DNA from: Planctomycetota bacterium
GTDB taxonomy: Bacteria; Planctomycetota; UBA1135
Reading direction: 5' to 3'
DNA: 50,173 nt
Assembly (NCBI GenBank): GCA_021776925.1
Contig: JAJFFB010000122.1
Location: 1-50,173, forward strand
Part shown: positions 1 to 8,021 of the stretch, piece after piece
Layout: each line of letters begins with the position of its first letter
Numbering within the stretch: the first letter of the stretch is position 1
Made by a program: the position numbers and the translations under genes
The notes under the pieces: model-generated
Databases searched by the model: none
The model's input: the letters and a program-made list of their open reading frames with translations, nothing else
Told to the model about the DNA's origin: nothing

Positions 1-1
1 G

Positions 2-379
2 CGTCACTGCGCCGCAGCAGTCCGCCTGATGGCCGGCAAGACCAATGTGGCCTTTTTCTTCGTCGGCAAGCAAGCAGACGCCTACCGGTTCACCTTCCAG
101 GGCAACGCCGCCGACTGGACCCCTCAGCTCATCCGCGACCCAGGTCCATTTCTACGCGCGTATTCAGCGCGGACCGCCTTTCAGAATTCAGAAATCCAGG
201 TCGGAGCCTGGACGGAAATGTCCGGCCGAACCATGGTCTCGCTGCTCGTAAGTCCGCCGGAATGGACCACCGAGGGTTTGCTCGCCGTGCAGGTCGAGCA
301 GTGCTCCTCAGGCAATTCCGCCCTGGTCGAGTTCGGTTTCGGCGTCGACACCATCCCACCACGCTGCTTCCGCGATTGA
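2..379 (+). CDS. C-terminal end of an unknown protein, cut by the left edge
   Basis: The reading frame is open from the first bases of the window and ends at a TGA at 377-379, giving at least 125 residues. An internal ATG at 29 exists, but the open frame upstream of it suggests that this is the tail of a longer gene. The visible part is rich in aromatic and small polar residues with alternating hydrophobic pattern, which suggests a beta-rich domain; it has two cysteines near the end (in EQCSS and PPRCF). I do not recognise a family. It converges on apaG, with 55 bases between the two stop codons. Confidence 0.55.
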   Translation, partial: RHCAAAVRLMAGKTNVAFFFVGKQADAYRFTFQGNAADWTPQLIRDPGPFLRAYSARTAFQNSEIQVGAWTEMSGRTMVSLLVSPPEWTTEGLLAVQVEQCSSGNSALVEFGFGVDTIPPRCFRD

Positions 380-434
380 CCCGTCAGCCACCCTCAGTCT
401 CGCCGCTGTTCCTGATCCCTTGAGGGCAGGAGGG

Positions 435-851
435 CTAGACCTGCAGTTCTTCGATCGGGGCGGTGGTCGGGGCGAGGAAGAAGCGGCCGATGCGGGCGTC
501 AAACAGGCTGTTGTCTTCGTCGCGGAAACGAAAGCTCCCTTCCATGGTTCCCCACTCGGTGGGCATCGCCGCCGAACTCATGTAGGTGAAGGTCGAGCCG
601 GGGACCAGTTCGGGTTGGCGTCCGACCACACCGGCGCCGCGCACGTGGCGCACGTTGTTGTCGGCGTCGCGGATTTCCCAGTGGCGCGACAAGAGCTTGA
701 CCAGATGGTCACTCTCGTTGGTGATCATGACGCGGTAGGCGTAAAGAAAAACGCCGTCAGCGCATTCTGTGCAGTCGGACAGAACCTGGGCGGCAACGTG
801 AACGCGGATGCCGCGGCTGACGGTATCGGAATGACCGGATTGAGAGACCAT
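435..851 (-). CDS. apaG: ApaG domain protein
   Basis: The 138-residue product matches the ApaG (DUF525) family over its whole length: a single immunoglobulin-like beta-sandwich domain. Visible family signatures are FLYAYRVMITNES in the first half, the segment RHWEIRDADNN, the glycine-rich turn RGAGVVGRQPELVPG and the following FTYMSSAAMPTEWGTMEGSF. ApaG proteins are small cytosolic proteins; in enterobacteria the gene lies near ksgA and apaH and was linked to Co/Mg resistance, but the biochemical role is not settled. Here it stands alone, transcribed leftward and divergent from the olsB gene, so the usual genomic context gives no help. Start ATG at 851; length is normal for the family. Confidence 0.9.
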   Translation of the reverse strand: MVSQSGHSDTVSRGIRVHVAAQVLSDCTECADGVFLYAYRVMITNESDHLVKLLSRHWEIRDADNNVRHVRGAGVVGRQPELVPGSTFTYMSSAAMPTEWGTMEGSFRFRDEDNSLFDARIGRFFLAPTTAPIEELQV

Positions 852-950
852 GAAGAGTGCAAGTGGAGGCGTGACAGACCGGGGGCAGCTTGCCCGAGCC
901 TACTAAATCCCTCTGAATCGCGCGAGAGCGCCTTTTTCTGTCCCTCCAGA

Positions 951-980
951 ATTGTAAAAATGGCAGCTGTTGCCTCGTAA
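951..980 (-). promoter_or_regulatory. possible promoter for apaG
   Basis: Reading leftward there is a good -10 hexamer TACAAT (951-956). A weak -35, TTACGA, lies 18 bases upstream (975-980). It is about 100 bases from the apaG start codon. The -10 is convincing, the -35 is not, so this is a tentative call. Confidence 0.3.
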
Positions 981-982
981 CC

Positions 983-1018
983 CCTTTGATTTCAAGCGAT
1001 TTGTGATCGCGCCAAAGG
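983..1018. repeat. nested inverted repeat in the apaG-olsB divergent region
   Basis: Outer arms CCTTTG (983-988) and CAAAGG (1013-1018) enclose inner arms GCGAT (996-1000) and ATCGC (1006-1010) around the loop TTGTG. The 299-base gap between apaG and olsB (852-1150) contains no gene that I can support; apart from this dyad and the apaG -10 box I see nothing else in it. The dyad sits just upstream of the apaG promoter candidate, so it could be an operator, or a stem-loop in the olsB leader. Confidence 0.35.
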
Positions 1019-1150
1019 AATTCGGAAATTTTTGGACCACCCACTTGAAAGACCGACAGGAAAAACCGCAAAACAAAGGTGAGTGAGAACAGAAGTCCCC
1101 GTAAGTTCCGGAGATAACCGGCAACGCCTCGCACCCTGTGCCGCAGCTCA

Positions 1151-1957
1151 GTGATTCCGCCGCAAACCCGACCCACCACCGATCCGCCTCTTCCTGGCCT
1201 GGAGTGGGTGCCCGATTATCAGGCCAGCAACCGTAGCTACACGGTGCGCTTCGCCCGCGGACGCGCCGATCTTGCCGCCGCCTGCCGGCTGCGTTTCCAG
1301 GTCTACAATCTCGAACTCGGCGAAGGGCTGCAACGCTCCTACGACACCGGCCTCGACCAGGACCGCTTCGACCTGCAGTGCCAGCACATCCTGGTCGAAC
1401 ACCTGAGCGGCGAGGTGATCGGCACCTACCGCATGCAGATCGCCGAGACCGCGCGCGACGGGGTGGGCTTCTACTCGGGCGGAGAATTCGATCTCGACTG
1501 CCTGCCCGAGGGCTTCCTCGAACAGACCATCGAAGTCGGGCGTGCCTGCATCGCCGCCGACCACCGCAACCGCAGCGTGCTGCTAATGCTGTGGCAGGCG
1601 CTCGCCGCCTACCGCGAAATGCACGGTCGCCGCTACTTCATCGGCTGCAACTCGCTGACCTCCCAGGACCCGGGCCTCGGCCTGCGCACCTACGCCTGGC
1701 TGCAGCACAAAGGCTACGTAGAGGAACAGTTCTCGGTGCCGCCGCACGAAGAACTGCGCTGCCTGCCTTCGGCGCCCAGCGCTGCCGGCCACGACCGACG
1801 CATCCGCATTCCGCCGCTGTTCGCCGCTTACCTGCGCTATGGCAGCAAGGTTTGCAGCCCTCCGGCCATCGATCGCGAGTTCGGCACCCTCGATTATCTG
1901 ACCGTGCTCGACATCGCCGCGATGGACCACGAGGTCTACCGCCGCTTCCTGCGCTGA
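1151..1957 (+). CDS. olsB: GNAT-type acyltransferase, OlsB-like (ornithine lipid first step)
   Basis: The 268-residue product looks like an OlsB-type N-acyltransferase of the GNAT fold, the family that acylates ornithine from acyl-ACP to give lyso-ornithine lipid. Visible are the N-terminal VRFARGRADLAAACRLRFQVYN segment split over the acyl-CoA/ACP fold, the central strand GEVIGTYRMQIAETA, and IEVGRACIAADHRNRSV, which corresponds to the cofactor-binding loop. The assignment is supported by the adjacent PlsC-type gene 13 bases downstream, the usual OlsB-OlsA pairing. The start is GTG at 1151; there is no clear Shine-Dalgarno and no ATG close by, so the N-terminus is uncertain. A related exosortase-associated or hemolysin-like acyltransferase role cannot be excluded. 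Confidence 0.7.
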   Translation: MIPPQTRPTTDPPLPGLEWVPDYQASNRSYTVRFARGRADLAAACRLRFQVYNLELGEGLQRSYDTGLDQDRFDLQCQHILVEHLSGEVIGTYRMQIAETARDGVGFYSGGEFDLDCLPEGFLEQTIEVGRACIAADHRNRSVLLMLWQALAAYREMHGRRYFIGCNSLTSQDPGLGLRTYAWLQHKGYVEEQFSVPPHEELRCLPSAPSAAGHDRRIRIPPLFAAYLRYGSKVCSPPAIDREFGTLDYLTVLDIAAMDHEVYRRFLR

Positions 1958-1970
1958 TAGCATCCAAGCG

Positions 1971-2771
1971 ATGGCGGCTGTACGTGGCTGGCTGCGCCTG
2001 ATCCTGTTCTGGCCGTTGACGTGGTTCAACCAGGCTATGTGGGGGGCGGCACGCCTGCTCACCTTGGGGCGGCCGCTGGCCCGCCGCCGCGCCCACGCGC
2101 GCTGCACGCGCTGGTGGGCGCGTTCCACGCTGAAGCTGCTGGGGGTGCGGGTGCGCGTCGAAGGCACCCCGCCGCAACCGCCCTTCCTGCTCGCCAGCAA
2201 TCACCTCAGTTACCTCGACGTGGTGGTCTTCTGGGCCACCTTCCACACCTGCTTCCTGGCCAAATCCGAAGTCGCCGCGTGGCCCTTGTTCGGGCGCATC
2301 ACGCGCAGCACCGGCAACCTGTTCGTCAATCGCGCGGTGCGCACCGACATGCGCCGCGTCGTCGGGGAATCGGTCGAGCTACTGCAGGCGGGTTATGGCC
2401 TCAGCGTGTTCGCCGAAGGCACCAGTTCGCCCGGGGCCGAGGTGCTGCCCTTCATGCCCTCGCTGTTCCAGACCGCGGTGCAGTGCGGACTGCCGGTGCA
2501 CACCGCCGCGATCCGCTACCAGGTCGGACCACACGACGACCCGGCGCACCACTCGGTGTGCTGGTGGGGCGACATGGAGTTCATGCCCCATTTCCGCCTG
2601 ATGGTGCGGCAATCGCGTATCGAAGCCTGCGTGCGTTTCGGCGCCGCACCGGTCCACGGCGACAACCGCCGCAGCCTGGCGCGAGCAAGCTGGGAACAGG
2701 TCGACCGCGATTTCGAGCCGGTGGTCAGCCACGAACAATTGGAGCGCGAAGGAGGCGCCCCGGCGAACTGA
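1971..2771 (+). CDS. olsA: PlsC-type 1-acyl transferase, OlsA-like
   Basis: This 266-residue protein is a lysophospholipid-type O-acyltransferase. The four acyltransferase motifs are visible: SNHLSYLDVVVFW (NHxxxxD, near residue 80), the GNLFVNR block, FAEGTSSPGAEVLPF (EGT variant of EGTR/S) and the following PVHTAAIRY block. A hydrophobic N-terminal segment (LRLILFWPLTWFNQAMWGA) should anchor it to the inner membrane. In ornithine lipid synthesis this enzyme esterifies the 3-hydroxyl of lyso-ornithine lipid with a second acyl chain. It follows the OlsB-like gene by 13 bases and precedes the fusion gene by 4 bases, so the three are very likely one transcript. An ordinary PlsC activity on lysophosphatidate is the alternative. 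Confidence 0.75.
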   Translation: MAAVRGWLRLILFWPLTWFNQAMWGAARLLTLGRPLARRRAHARCTRWWARSTLKLLGVRVRVEGTPPQPPFLLASNHLSYLDVVVFWATFHTCFLAKSEVAAWPLFGRITRSTGNLFVNRAVRTDMRRVVGESVELLQAGYGLSVFAEGTSSPGAEVLPFMPSLFQTAVQCGLPVHTAAIRYQVGPHDDPAHHSVCWWGDMEFMPHFRLMVRQSRIEACVRFGAAPVHGDNRRSLARASWEQVDRDFEPVVSHEQLEREGGAPAN

Positions 2772-2775
2772 TCCG

Positions 2776-5394
2776 GTGAAGAAGCGCCTGCTGTACGGCT
2801 ATCTGATCCTGGTGCTCGCCTCGCACCTGGTGTGGTGGCTGCGCGACACCTCCCCGCCCCCGCGAGAGGGTGGTGTGGTGGTCCAACTGGTTCGCGTCGC
2901 CGACGGCCGCCGGGTCGCTGGGACGGTCTCGATGACCTATCGCGACTACCCTGCCGATCGGCCGGACGCACCGGTGCTGGTGCTGATCCACGGCAGCCCC
3001 GGCGGACTGCAGGACTTCGGCGAGCTGGCCGCAGGTCTGGTCGGACACTGCCGCGTGATCGTGCCGGACCTGCCCGGCTTCGGCGCCTCTCGCCAACCTT
3101 TGCCGGACTACTCCTTCGAAGCGCACTCGCACTATCTGGAGCAATTGCTCGACCTGCTGGAACTGGACCGCGTCCACCTGGTGCCCTTCAGCATGGGGGG
3201 GGGTGTGGCGCTGCACCTGGCTACGCGGCAACCCGAACGCATCGCATCCATTGCGCTGGTCGCCACCCTCGGCGTGCAGGAGCTTGAGCTCTTCGGCCAG
3301 TACGAGCTCAACCACGCGGTCCACGGCTTTCAGCTCGTCGCCATCCGCGCGATGCAATGGTTGCTCCCCCACTTCGGCGCCCTTGAGGGCTTCGGCCTCA
3401 ACGTCCCCTACGCGCGCAATTTCTACGACAGCGATCAACGCCCGCTGCGCGCCCAGTTGAAGGCATGGGAGGGGCCGATGCTGGTGGTGCACGGCGAGCA
3501 CGATTTCCTGGTCCCGGTCGAGGCCGCGCGCGAACACGCGCGCCTGGTGCCGCAGAGCAAGCTGGTCGAATACGACGGCAGCCATTTCCTGATCTGGACG
3601 CGGCCGCTGTGGCTGGCCGAGCAACTGCGCGCCTTCATCAGCGAGGTGGAGGCCGGTTCGGCGACCACGCGCGCCGGCGCCGAATCCGCGCGTATCGCCG
3701 CCGCGCAACGCGAGTGGCAGCCGGCCGACGCGCCGCCGATGCGCGGCGGTGGTTTGATCGTCGCCATGTTGCTGCTGGCGATGGCGACCCTGGTCAGCGA
3801 AGACCTGACCTGCATCGCCACCGGCCTGCTGGTGGCCCAGGGGCGCCTGCCCTTCGTCGCCGGCAGCCTGGCGTGCATCCTCGGAATTTTCATCGGCGAC
3901 CTGATGCTGTTCCTCTTCGGGCGAGCCTTCGGCCGCCGCGCGCTGCGTTACGCACCCTTGCGCTGGTGGATCAGCCCGGCCGCGGTCGACCGCGCCTCGG
4001 CCTGGTTCCAGCAGCGCGGCGCCCGCGTCATCTTCATCTCGCGCTTCATGCCGGGCCTGCGCCTGGCCACCTACGTGTCCGCCGGGGTCCTGCGCATCCG
4101 TCTGCGTTCCTTCGTGCTCTGGTTCCTGCTCGCCGCCGGCGTGTGGACGCCGTTGCTGGTCGGCGTTTCGGCGCTGCTCGGCCGCCAGGTCCTCGACTCG
4201 GTGCGCGCCTTCGAAGACTTCGCGCTGCCGGCGCTGGTGGCCCTGATCGCCGCGATGTGGATGGTGCAGAAACTGCTGGTGCCGCTGGCCAGCCACCGCG
4301 GCCGGCGCCTGCTGCTCGGCGCCTGGAAGCGACGCACGCGCTGGGAGTACTGGCCGGCGCTGGTTTTCTATCTGCCGCTGTTGCCGTACTTCGTGTGGCT
4401 CGCCCTGCGCCATCGAGGTCTGCGCACCGCGACCGCGGTCAACCCGGGCATCTCCAGCGGCGGTCTGGTCGGAGAATCCAAGAGTTCGATCCTGGCGGCC
4501 ATGCCCGCGGACAGTCCGTGGCTGCCGGCGATGACGCTGCTTCCGGCCACCGCCAGTGCTGCGCAAAGAACGCAGCAGGCAGAACGCTTCCTCAATTCCC
4601 TCGAACAACCGTGGCCACTGGTGGTCAAACCCGACGTCGGCGAGCGCGGCCGCGGAGTCGAGATCGTGCGCGACGCGGCGCAGCTCGAAGCACGCTTGCG
4701 CCGCGATCCCACCGAGTTGATGGTGCAGCAATACGTCGACGGACTGGAGTACGGAGCCTTCTACCGGCGTGATCCTGCGGCGGACCGCGGCCAGGTTTTC
4801 TCGCTGACCGAGAAGCGTATGCCACACCTGGTCGGTGATGGACAGCGCACCCTGGAACGCCTGATCCTGGATGACCCGCGCGCGGTGTGCCAGGCCCAGC
4901 GCCATTTCGACCATCACCGCCACCGCCTGTTGCAGGTGCCCGCGGCCGGCGAGGTGCTCGCGCTGGTCGAGATCGGCACCCACGCCCGCGGCTGCCTATT
5001 CCTCGACGCCAACGCCCAGATCACTCCGGGTTTGGAGGATGCGGTGGAAGAAATCGCGCGCAGCCTGCCAGGATTCCACTTCGGACGCATCGACCTGCGC
5101 GTACCCAGTGTGCAGCACCTGCACCAGGGCCTCGCCTTCCAGGTGCTCGAAATCAACGGCCTGACCTCCGAAGCCGCCCACATCTATGACCCGCAGCACG
5201 GAGTTTTCTACGCCTGGAGGGTCATTGCACGGCAGTGGCGGACCGCCTTTCAGATCGGCGCCGCCAACCGCCGCGCCGGGGCCCGGATTCCGGCCTGGAG
5301 CGAGTTATGGCGTGCCTGGCGACGCAGCCGACGGCGCACGCCGACCCCAGTTCCTTCCATCAGTGACGAAACCACCCCCACCTCGGCGGGGTAG
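2776..5394 (+). CDS. alpha/beta hydrolase - DedA (VTT) - ATP-grasp three-domain fusion protein
   Basis: The 872-residue protein has three recognisable parts. An N-terminal signal-anchor (LLYGYLILVLASHLVWWL) leads into an alpha/beta hydrolase (about 50-290) with oxyanion motif HGSPGG, nucleophile elbow FSMGGG (Ser near 139), acid region HGEHDFLVP and histidine in DGSHFLIW. A DedA/VTT membrane domain follows (about 320-510), with the conserved FGRAFGRR and SRFMPGLRLATYVSAG segments. After a two-helix membrane link (near 535-560) comes an ATP-grasp domain (about 570-840) with KPDVGERGRGVEIV near residue 618, VQQYVDGLEYGAF and LEINGLTSEA. DedA proteins move lipids such as C55-P or PE across membranes; ATP-grasp enzymes ligate a carboxylate to an amine. 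The start is GTG, 4 bases after olsA. A link to ornithine-lipid processing is inference from position only. Confidence 0.85.
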   Translation: MKKRLLYGYLILVLASHLVWWLRDTSPPPREGGVVVQLVRVADGRRVAGTVSMTYRDYPADRPDAPVLVLIHGSPGGLQDFGELAAGLVGHCRVIVPDLPGFGASRQPLPDYSFEAHSHYLEQLLDLLELDRVHLVPFSMGGGVALHLATRQPERIASIALVATLGVQELELFGQYELNHAVHGFQLVAIRAMQWLLPHFGALEGFGLNVPYARNFYDSDQRPLRAQLKAWEGPMLVVHGEHDFLVPVEAAREHARLVPQSKLVEYDGSHFLIWTRPLWLAEQLRAFISEVEAGSATTRAGAESARIAAAQREWQPADAPPMRGGGLIVAMLLLAMATLVSEDLTCIATGLLVAQGRLPFVAGSLACILGIFIGDLMLFLFGRAFGRRALRYAPLRWWISPAAVDRASAWFQQRGARVIFISRFMPGLRLATYVSAGVLRIRLRSFVLWFLLAAGVWTPLLVGVSALLGRQVLDSVRAFEDFALPALVALIAAMWMVQKLLVPLASHRGRRLLLGAWKRRTRWEYWPALVFYLPLLPYFVWLALRHRGLRTATAVNPGISSGGLVGESKSSILAAMPADSPWLPAMTLLPATASAAQRTQQAERFLNSLEQPWPLVVKPDVGERGRGVEIVRDAAQLEARLRRDPTELMVQQYVDGLEYGAFYRRDPAADRGQVFSLTEKRMPHLVGDGQRTLERLILDDPRAVCQAQRHFDHHRHRLLQVPAAGEVLALVEIGTHARGCLFLDANAQITPGLEDAVEEIARSLPGFHFGRIDLRVPSVQHLHQGLAFQVLEINGLTSEAAHIYDPQHGVFYAWRVIARQWRTAFQIGAANRRAGARIPAWSELWRAWRRSRRRTPTPVPSISDETTPTSAG
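3195..3203 (+). repeat. G9 homopolymer in the hydrolase nucleophile elbow
   Basis: Nine consecutive G bases encode the glycines directly after the catalytic Ser-Met of the hydrolase domain. A one-base slip would end or scramble all three domains of the fusion protein. Runs of eight or more G or C are expected now and then in DNA this GC-rich. Confidence 0.9.
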
Positions 5395-5409
5395 TGTCCA
5401 CAAAGAACC

Positions 5410-6789
5410 ATGCGCAGCCTGACCCTTCTTCTCTTCCTGCTCGTCGGCGCCAGCGGTGCCGCTCCCCAGATCGCCTGGCGGTCCGATTTCGACGCCGCCC
5501 TGGCCAGCGCCAAGGAATCGGGCCAGGTCCTGTTCCTGGCGCTCAACATGGACGGCGAGAAGGCCAACGACCGCGCCGCCGAAGACGTGTACCACGACAA
5601 AGCGGTGGTCGCGCTGACCGAGTCCACCGTCAACCTGATCGGCTCGCGATTCGAACACGGCAGTTCCACCTGCAAACGCTTCGGCGTGGTCGAATGCGGC
5701 CAGCACCAGCAGATCGAGAAGAAGATCCGCCTGCAGGTGCTGCAGGCCCCGCCCGAGGCCGACATCGTCGCGCCGCAGCACATCTGGCTGTCGCCGGCCG
5801 GAGAGGTGCTGCTGTCGGTGCCCTATGAACTGCCGGTCCCGCAACTGTTGTGGTGTTTCGTCACCGCGCTCAACAAGGCCGACCCCGAGTTGAAAATGAC
5901 CATGCCCAGGAGCGCCAAGGTGCCGCGCCGTCTGATCATGGACGGCACCCTGGAACCCGGCGAGGGCGCCAGCGCGATTCCGCCGATGAGCCGCATGGAG
6001 ATCATCGCCACCATCCGCGCGATTCGCGCCGGTATGCGCGGCGAAAGCAAGACCAAGGCGCTGCTGCGTATGGTCTCCACCGACGACGAATTGGCGATCG
6101 AGTTCATCGGCCTCGAATTCGGCGACGCGCGCCTGGGCCGGCGGCCCGAGCAGCTGGTCCGCTACCTGCGCGCCATCGGCGTGGTTTCCCCGCCCGGCTA
6201 CTGGGTCGCCATCGAGGACTTCCTCAATCACCCCGACGAGGAAGTGCGCAACGAAGCCGCGGTGGCGCTCGAGCAGCTGGCGGCGCCCAAGTCGGTGAAG
6301 AAGCTGCGCGCGGCCCTCGGGCGCGAAAAAGACACCCAGGTGCGCAAGAACATGCTGCGCGCCATCGGGGTGGCCGGCGCCGAAGACAAGAGCGCACGCA
6401 CCCTTCTGCTGAGAGCCTGGAGAGACCGCGGCAAAGACGCGCTGCAGGCGCGCAACGCCCTGCTGGTTCTCGGCCTGCACGCGACCGACAAAAAGGCCAT
6501 GGCTGCGATCGAGGAAGCCCTGGTCGACAGCGATGCGCGCATGCGTCAGGCCGCCGCGCTCGGACTGGCCTTCGCTCGTAGCGTGGATCAAGCGCCGCGG
6601 CTACGCCAGGCTCTCGAAGTGGAAAAAGACAGCGAGAGCCTGGGCGTGCTCGAGCGTTGCATCCAGGTGCTCGAAGGCGGCAAGCTGGCGCTGATCGCCG
6701 CCGACTACGCGCGCAGCGGCAAAGACACCATCCCGCGCACGCGCTTCTTCGGTACCGCGGCCGAGGAAGCCGTCAAACAGCAGGATTAG
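5410..6789 (+). CDS. secreted thioredoxin-fold protein with HEAT-like repeats
   Basis: The 459-residue product begins with a signal peptide (SLTLLLFLLVGASGAA). The next 130 residues follow the pattern of thioredoxin-like proteins used in secreted redox or scaffold roles (IAWRSDFDAALASAKESGQ, VLFLALNMDG, then APQHIWLSPAGEVL), but the position of the CxxC pair holds no cysteines, so it is probably not a redox enzyme. From about residue 260 the sequence becomes HEAT/armadillo-like, with repeating helices such as HPDEEVRNEAAVALEQL and DTQVRKNMLRAIGVAGAED. It is 15 bases behind the fusion gene and likely the last gene of the ols transcript. Its last 17 bases overlap the 3' end of the opposing PLP-enzyme gene. 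Confidence 0.65.
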   Translation: MRSLTLLLFLLVGASGAAPQIAWRSDFDAALASAKESGQVLFLALNMDGEKANDRAAEDVYHDKAVVALTESTVNLIGSRFEHGSSTCKRFGVVECGQHQQIEKKIRLQVLQAPPEADIVAPQHIWLSPAGEVLLSVPYELPVPQLLWCFVTALNKADPELKMTMPRSAKVPRRLIMDGTLEPGEGASAIPPMSRMEIIATIRAIRAGMRGESKTKALLRMVSTDDELAIEFIGLEFGDARLGRRPEQLVRYLRAIGVVSPPGYWVAIEDFLNHPDEEVRNEAAVALEQLAAPKSVKKLRAALGREKDTQVRKNMLRAIGVAGAEDKSARTLLLRAWRDRGKDALQARNALLVLGLHATDKKAMAAIEEALVDSDARMRQAAALGLAFARSVDQAPRLRQALEVEKDSESLGVLERCIQVLEGGKLALIAADYARSGKDTIPRTRFFGTAAEEAVKQQD

Positions 6790-7975
6790 GCGCGAAGGCG
6801 CCGAGTTCGGCCAGCGCCCTGGCGAGGAGCTGGTAGTCCTCGACCGAGTTGTAGTGCTGCACCGAAAAGCGCAGCGCCCGCGACGGCAGGCGCCCCCACG
6901 GGAAGATCGGCAGTTCGATGCCGTACTGCTCGCGCAGCGCGATCTGCAAGGGGTCGAACTGGTCCAGCGGCACGCTGGCGCGATCGCGGTAGCCGGGCAG
7001 CGGCAGCGAGACCATCGCTGCGATCATCTCGTCGGGGGCGGGACTGGGCTGGTCGCAGGCCTCCAGCACCAGGCGGCGGGCGGCCAGGGCCAGCTCGCGA
7101 TTGCGCCGCCGCAGACCGGGCCAGCCTCCCTCGATTTCCTGCTCGACCCAGCGCAGGCCGGCGGCGACCGAGAGGAAGGGGGTCGGATCGCCGGTGCCGG
7201 TCCAGGCGAACTCGAGCTGGAAACGGCTGCGGTCGCGGCGCGGGGAATTGGCGCCGTGGCTGATCACTGCGGGGCGCACTTCGCTCTGCAACTCGGGCCG
7301 CACCCATAGGAATCCGGCGCCTTTGGGTGAATTGAGCCATTTGTGGCAGTTGCCGGTGTAGTAGTCGGCGCCCAGGCGGCCCAGATCGACCTCGAGCTGC
7401 CCGGGGCCGTGGGCGCCGTCGACCAGCACGCGTACGCCGCGCTCCTGCATCGCCGTCAGGATCTCCTCCAGGGGCAGCACCAGCGCGGTCGGACTGGTGA
7501 CGTGATCGATCAGCAGCATGCGGGTGCGCTCGGTGACCGCCGCGGTCAGGGCGTCGACCACCTGCTGCGCCGATTGGATCGGAAAGGGCAGCGTGACCAC
7601 CTGCACCTGGGCGCCGGCGCGCGCGGCGACGAAGTCGACCACGTTGCGGCAGGCGTTGTACTCCTGGTCGGTGACCAGGATCGCGTCGGCAGCGCTGAAG
7701 GGGTAGGAGCGCAGCACCGCGTTGACCCCGCTGGTGGCGTTGGCCACCGGCACCAGGTCTTCGCCGTCGGCGCCGAGGAAATCGGCCAGCTCGTGCTGGA
7801 CTTCCTGCAAACGCTGCTCCAGGCCGCGCGTCATGAAGGCAACCGGCTGGCGTTCCAACTCGGCGCGCAGGCGGGCCTGGGTTTCCAGCACCGGGCGCGG
7901 ACACGAGCCGAAGGAGCCGTGGTTGAGGAAAGTCACCATCGGGTCCAGGACCCAGGCGCTGTCACCAGATTTCAT
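6773..7975 (-). CDS. class V aminotransferase family protein (isopenicillin N epimerase-like)
   Basis: The product (about 400 residues) is a PLP-dependent fold-type I enzyme of the class V group, closest by eye to the isopenicillin N epimerase/cysteine desulfurase-like set. Visible are LNHGSFGSCP at the N-terminus, NATSGVNAVLRSY for phosphate binding, the aspartate in VLVDGAHGPGQ, and the PLP lysine in GNCHKWLNSPKGAGF. Substrate cannot be told from sequence. I chose the ATG at 7975, 6 codons before the LDP-x-x-TFLNHG opening typical of the family; an ATG at 8005 would add ten residues, leaving only 16 bases to the divergent gene start at 8022. The 3' end overlaps the opposing HEAT gene by 17 bases. 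Confidence 0.8.
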   Translation of the reverse strand: MKSGDSAWVLDPMVTFLNHGSFGSCPRPVLETQARLRAELERQPVAFMTRGLEQRLQEVQHELADFLGADGEDLVPVANATSGVNAVLRSYPFSAADAILVTDQEYNACRNVVDFVAARAGAQVQVVTLPFPIQSAQQVVDALTAAVTERTRMLLIDHVTSPTALVLPLEEILTAMQERGVRVLVDGAHGPGQLEVDLGRLGADYYTGNCHKWLNSPKGAGFLWVRPELQSEVRPAVISHGANSPRRDRSRFQLEFAWTGTGDPTPFLSVAAGLRWVEQEIEGGWPGLRRRNRELALAARRLVLEACDQPSPAPDEMIAAMVSLPLPGYRDRASVPLDQFDPLQIALREQYGIELPIFPWGRLPSRALRFSVQHYNSVEDYQLLARALAELGAFAPNPAV

Positions 7976-8021
7976 GCGCAGACTGTAGAGAATCGCCCAG
8001 CTCATTCGATAAGTTCTGAAG

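Noticed and set aside
920-937. GCGC-GAGA-GCGC hairpin followed by a T-run on the plus strand
   Set aside because: It looks like a terminator, but no plus-strand gene ends near it (the nearest ends at 379) and on the minus strand it would be within the apaG leader with the U-run on the wrong side.
2725-4983. Long open frame of about 750 codons on the minus strand, Gln/Arg/Ala-rich
   Set aside because: It is antisense to the fusion gene, has no domain that I can recognise and shows the Gln-His-Arg-Ala composition typical of shadow frames in GC-rich genes.
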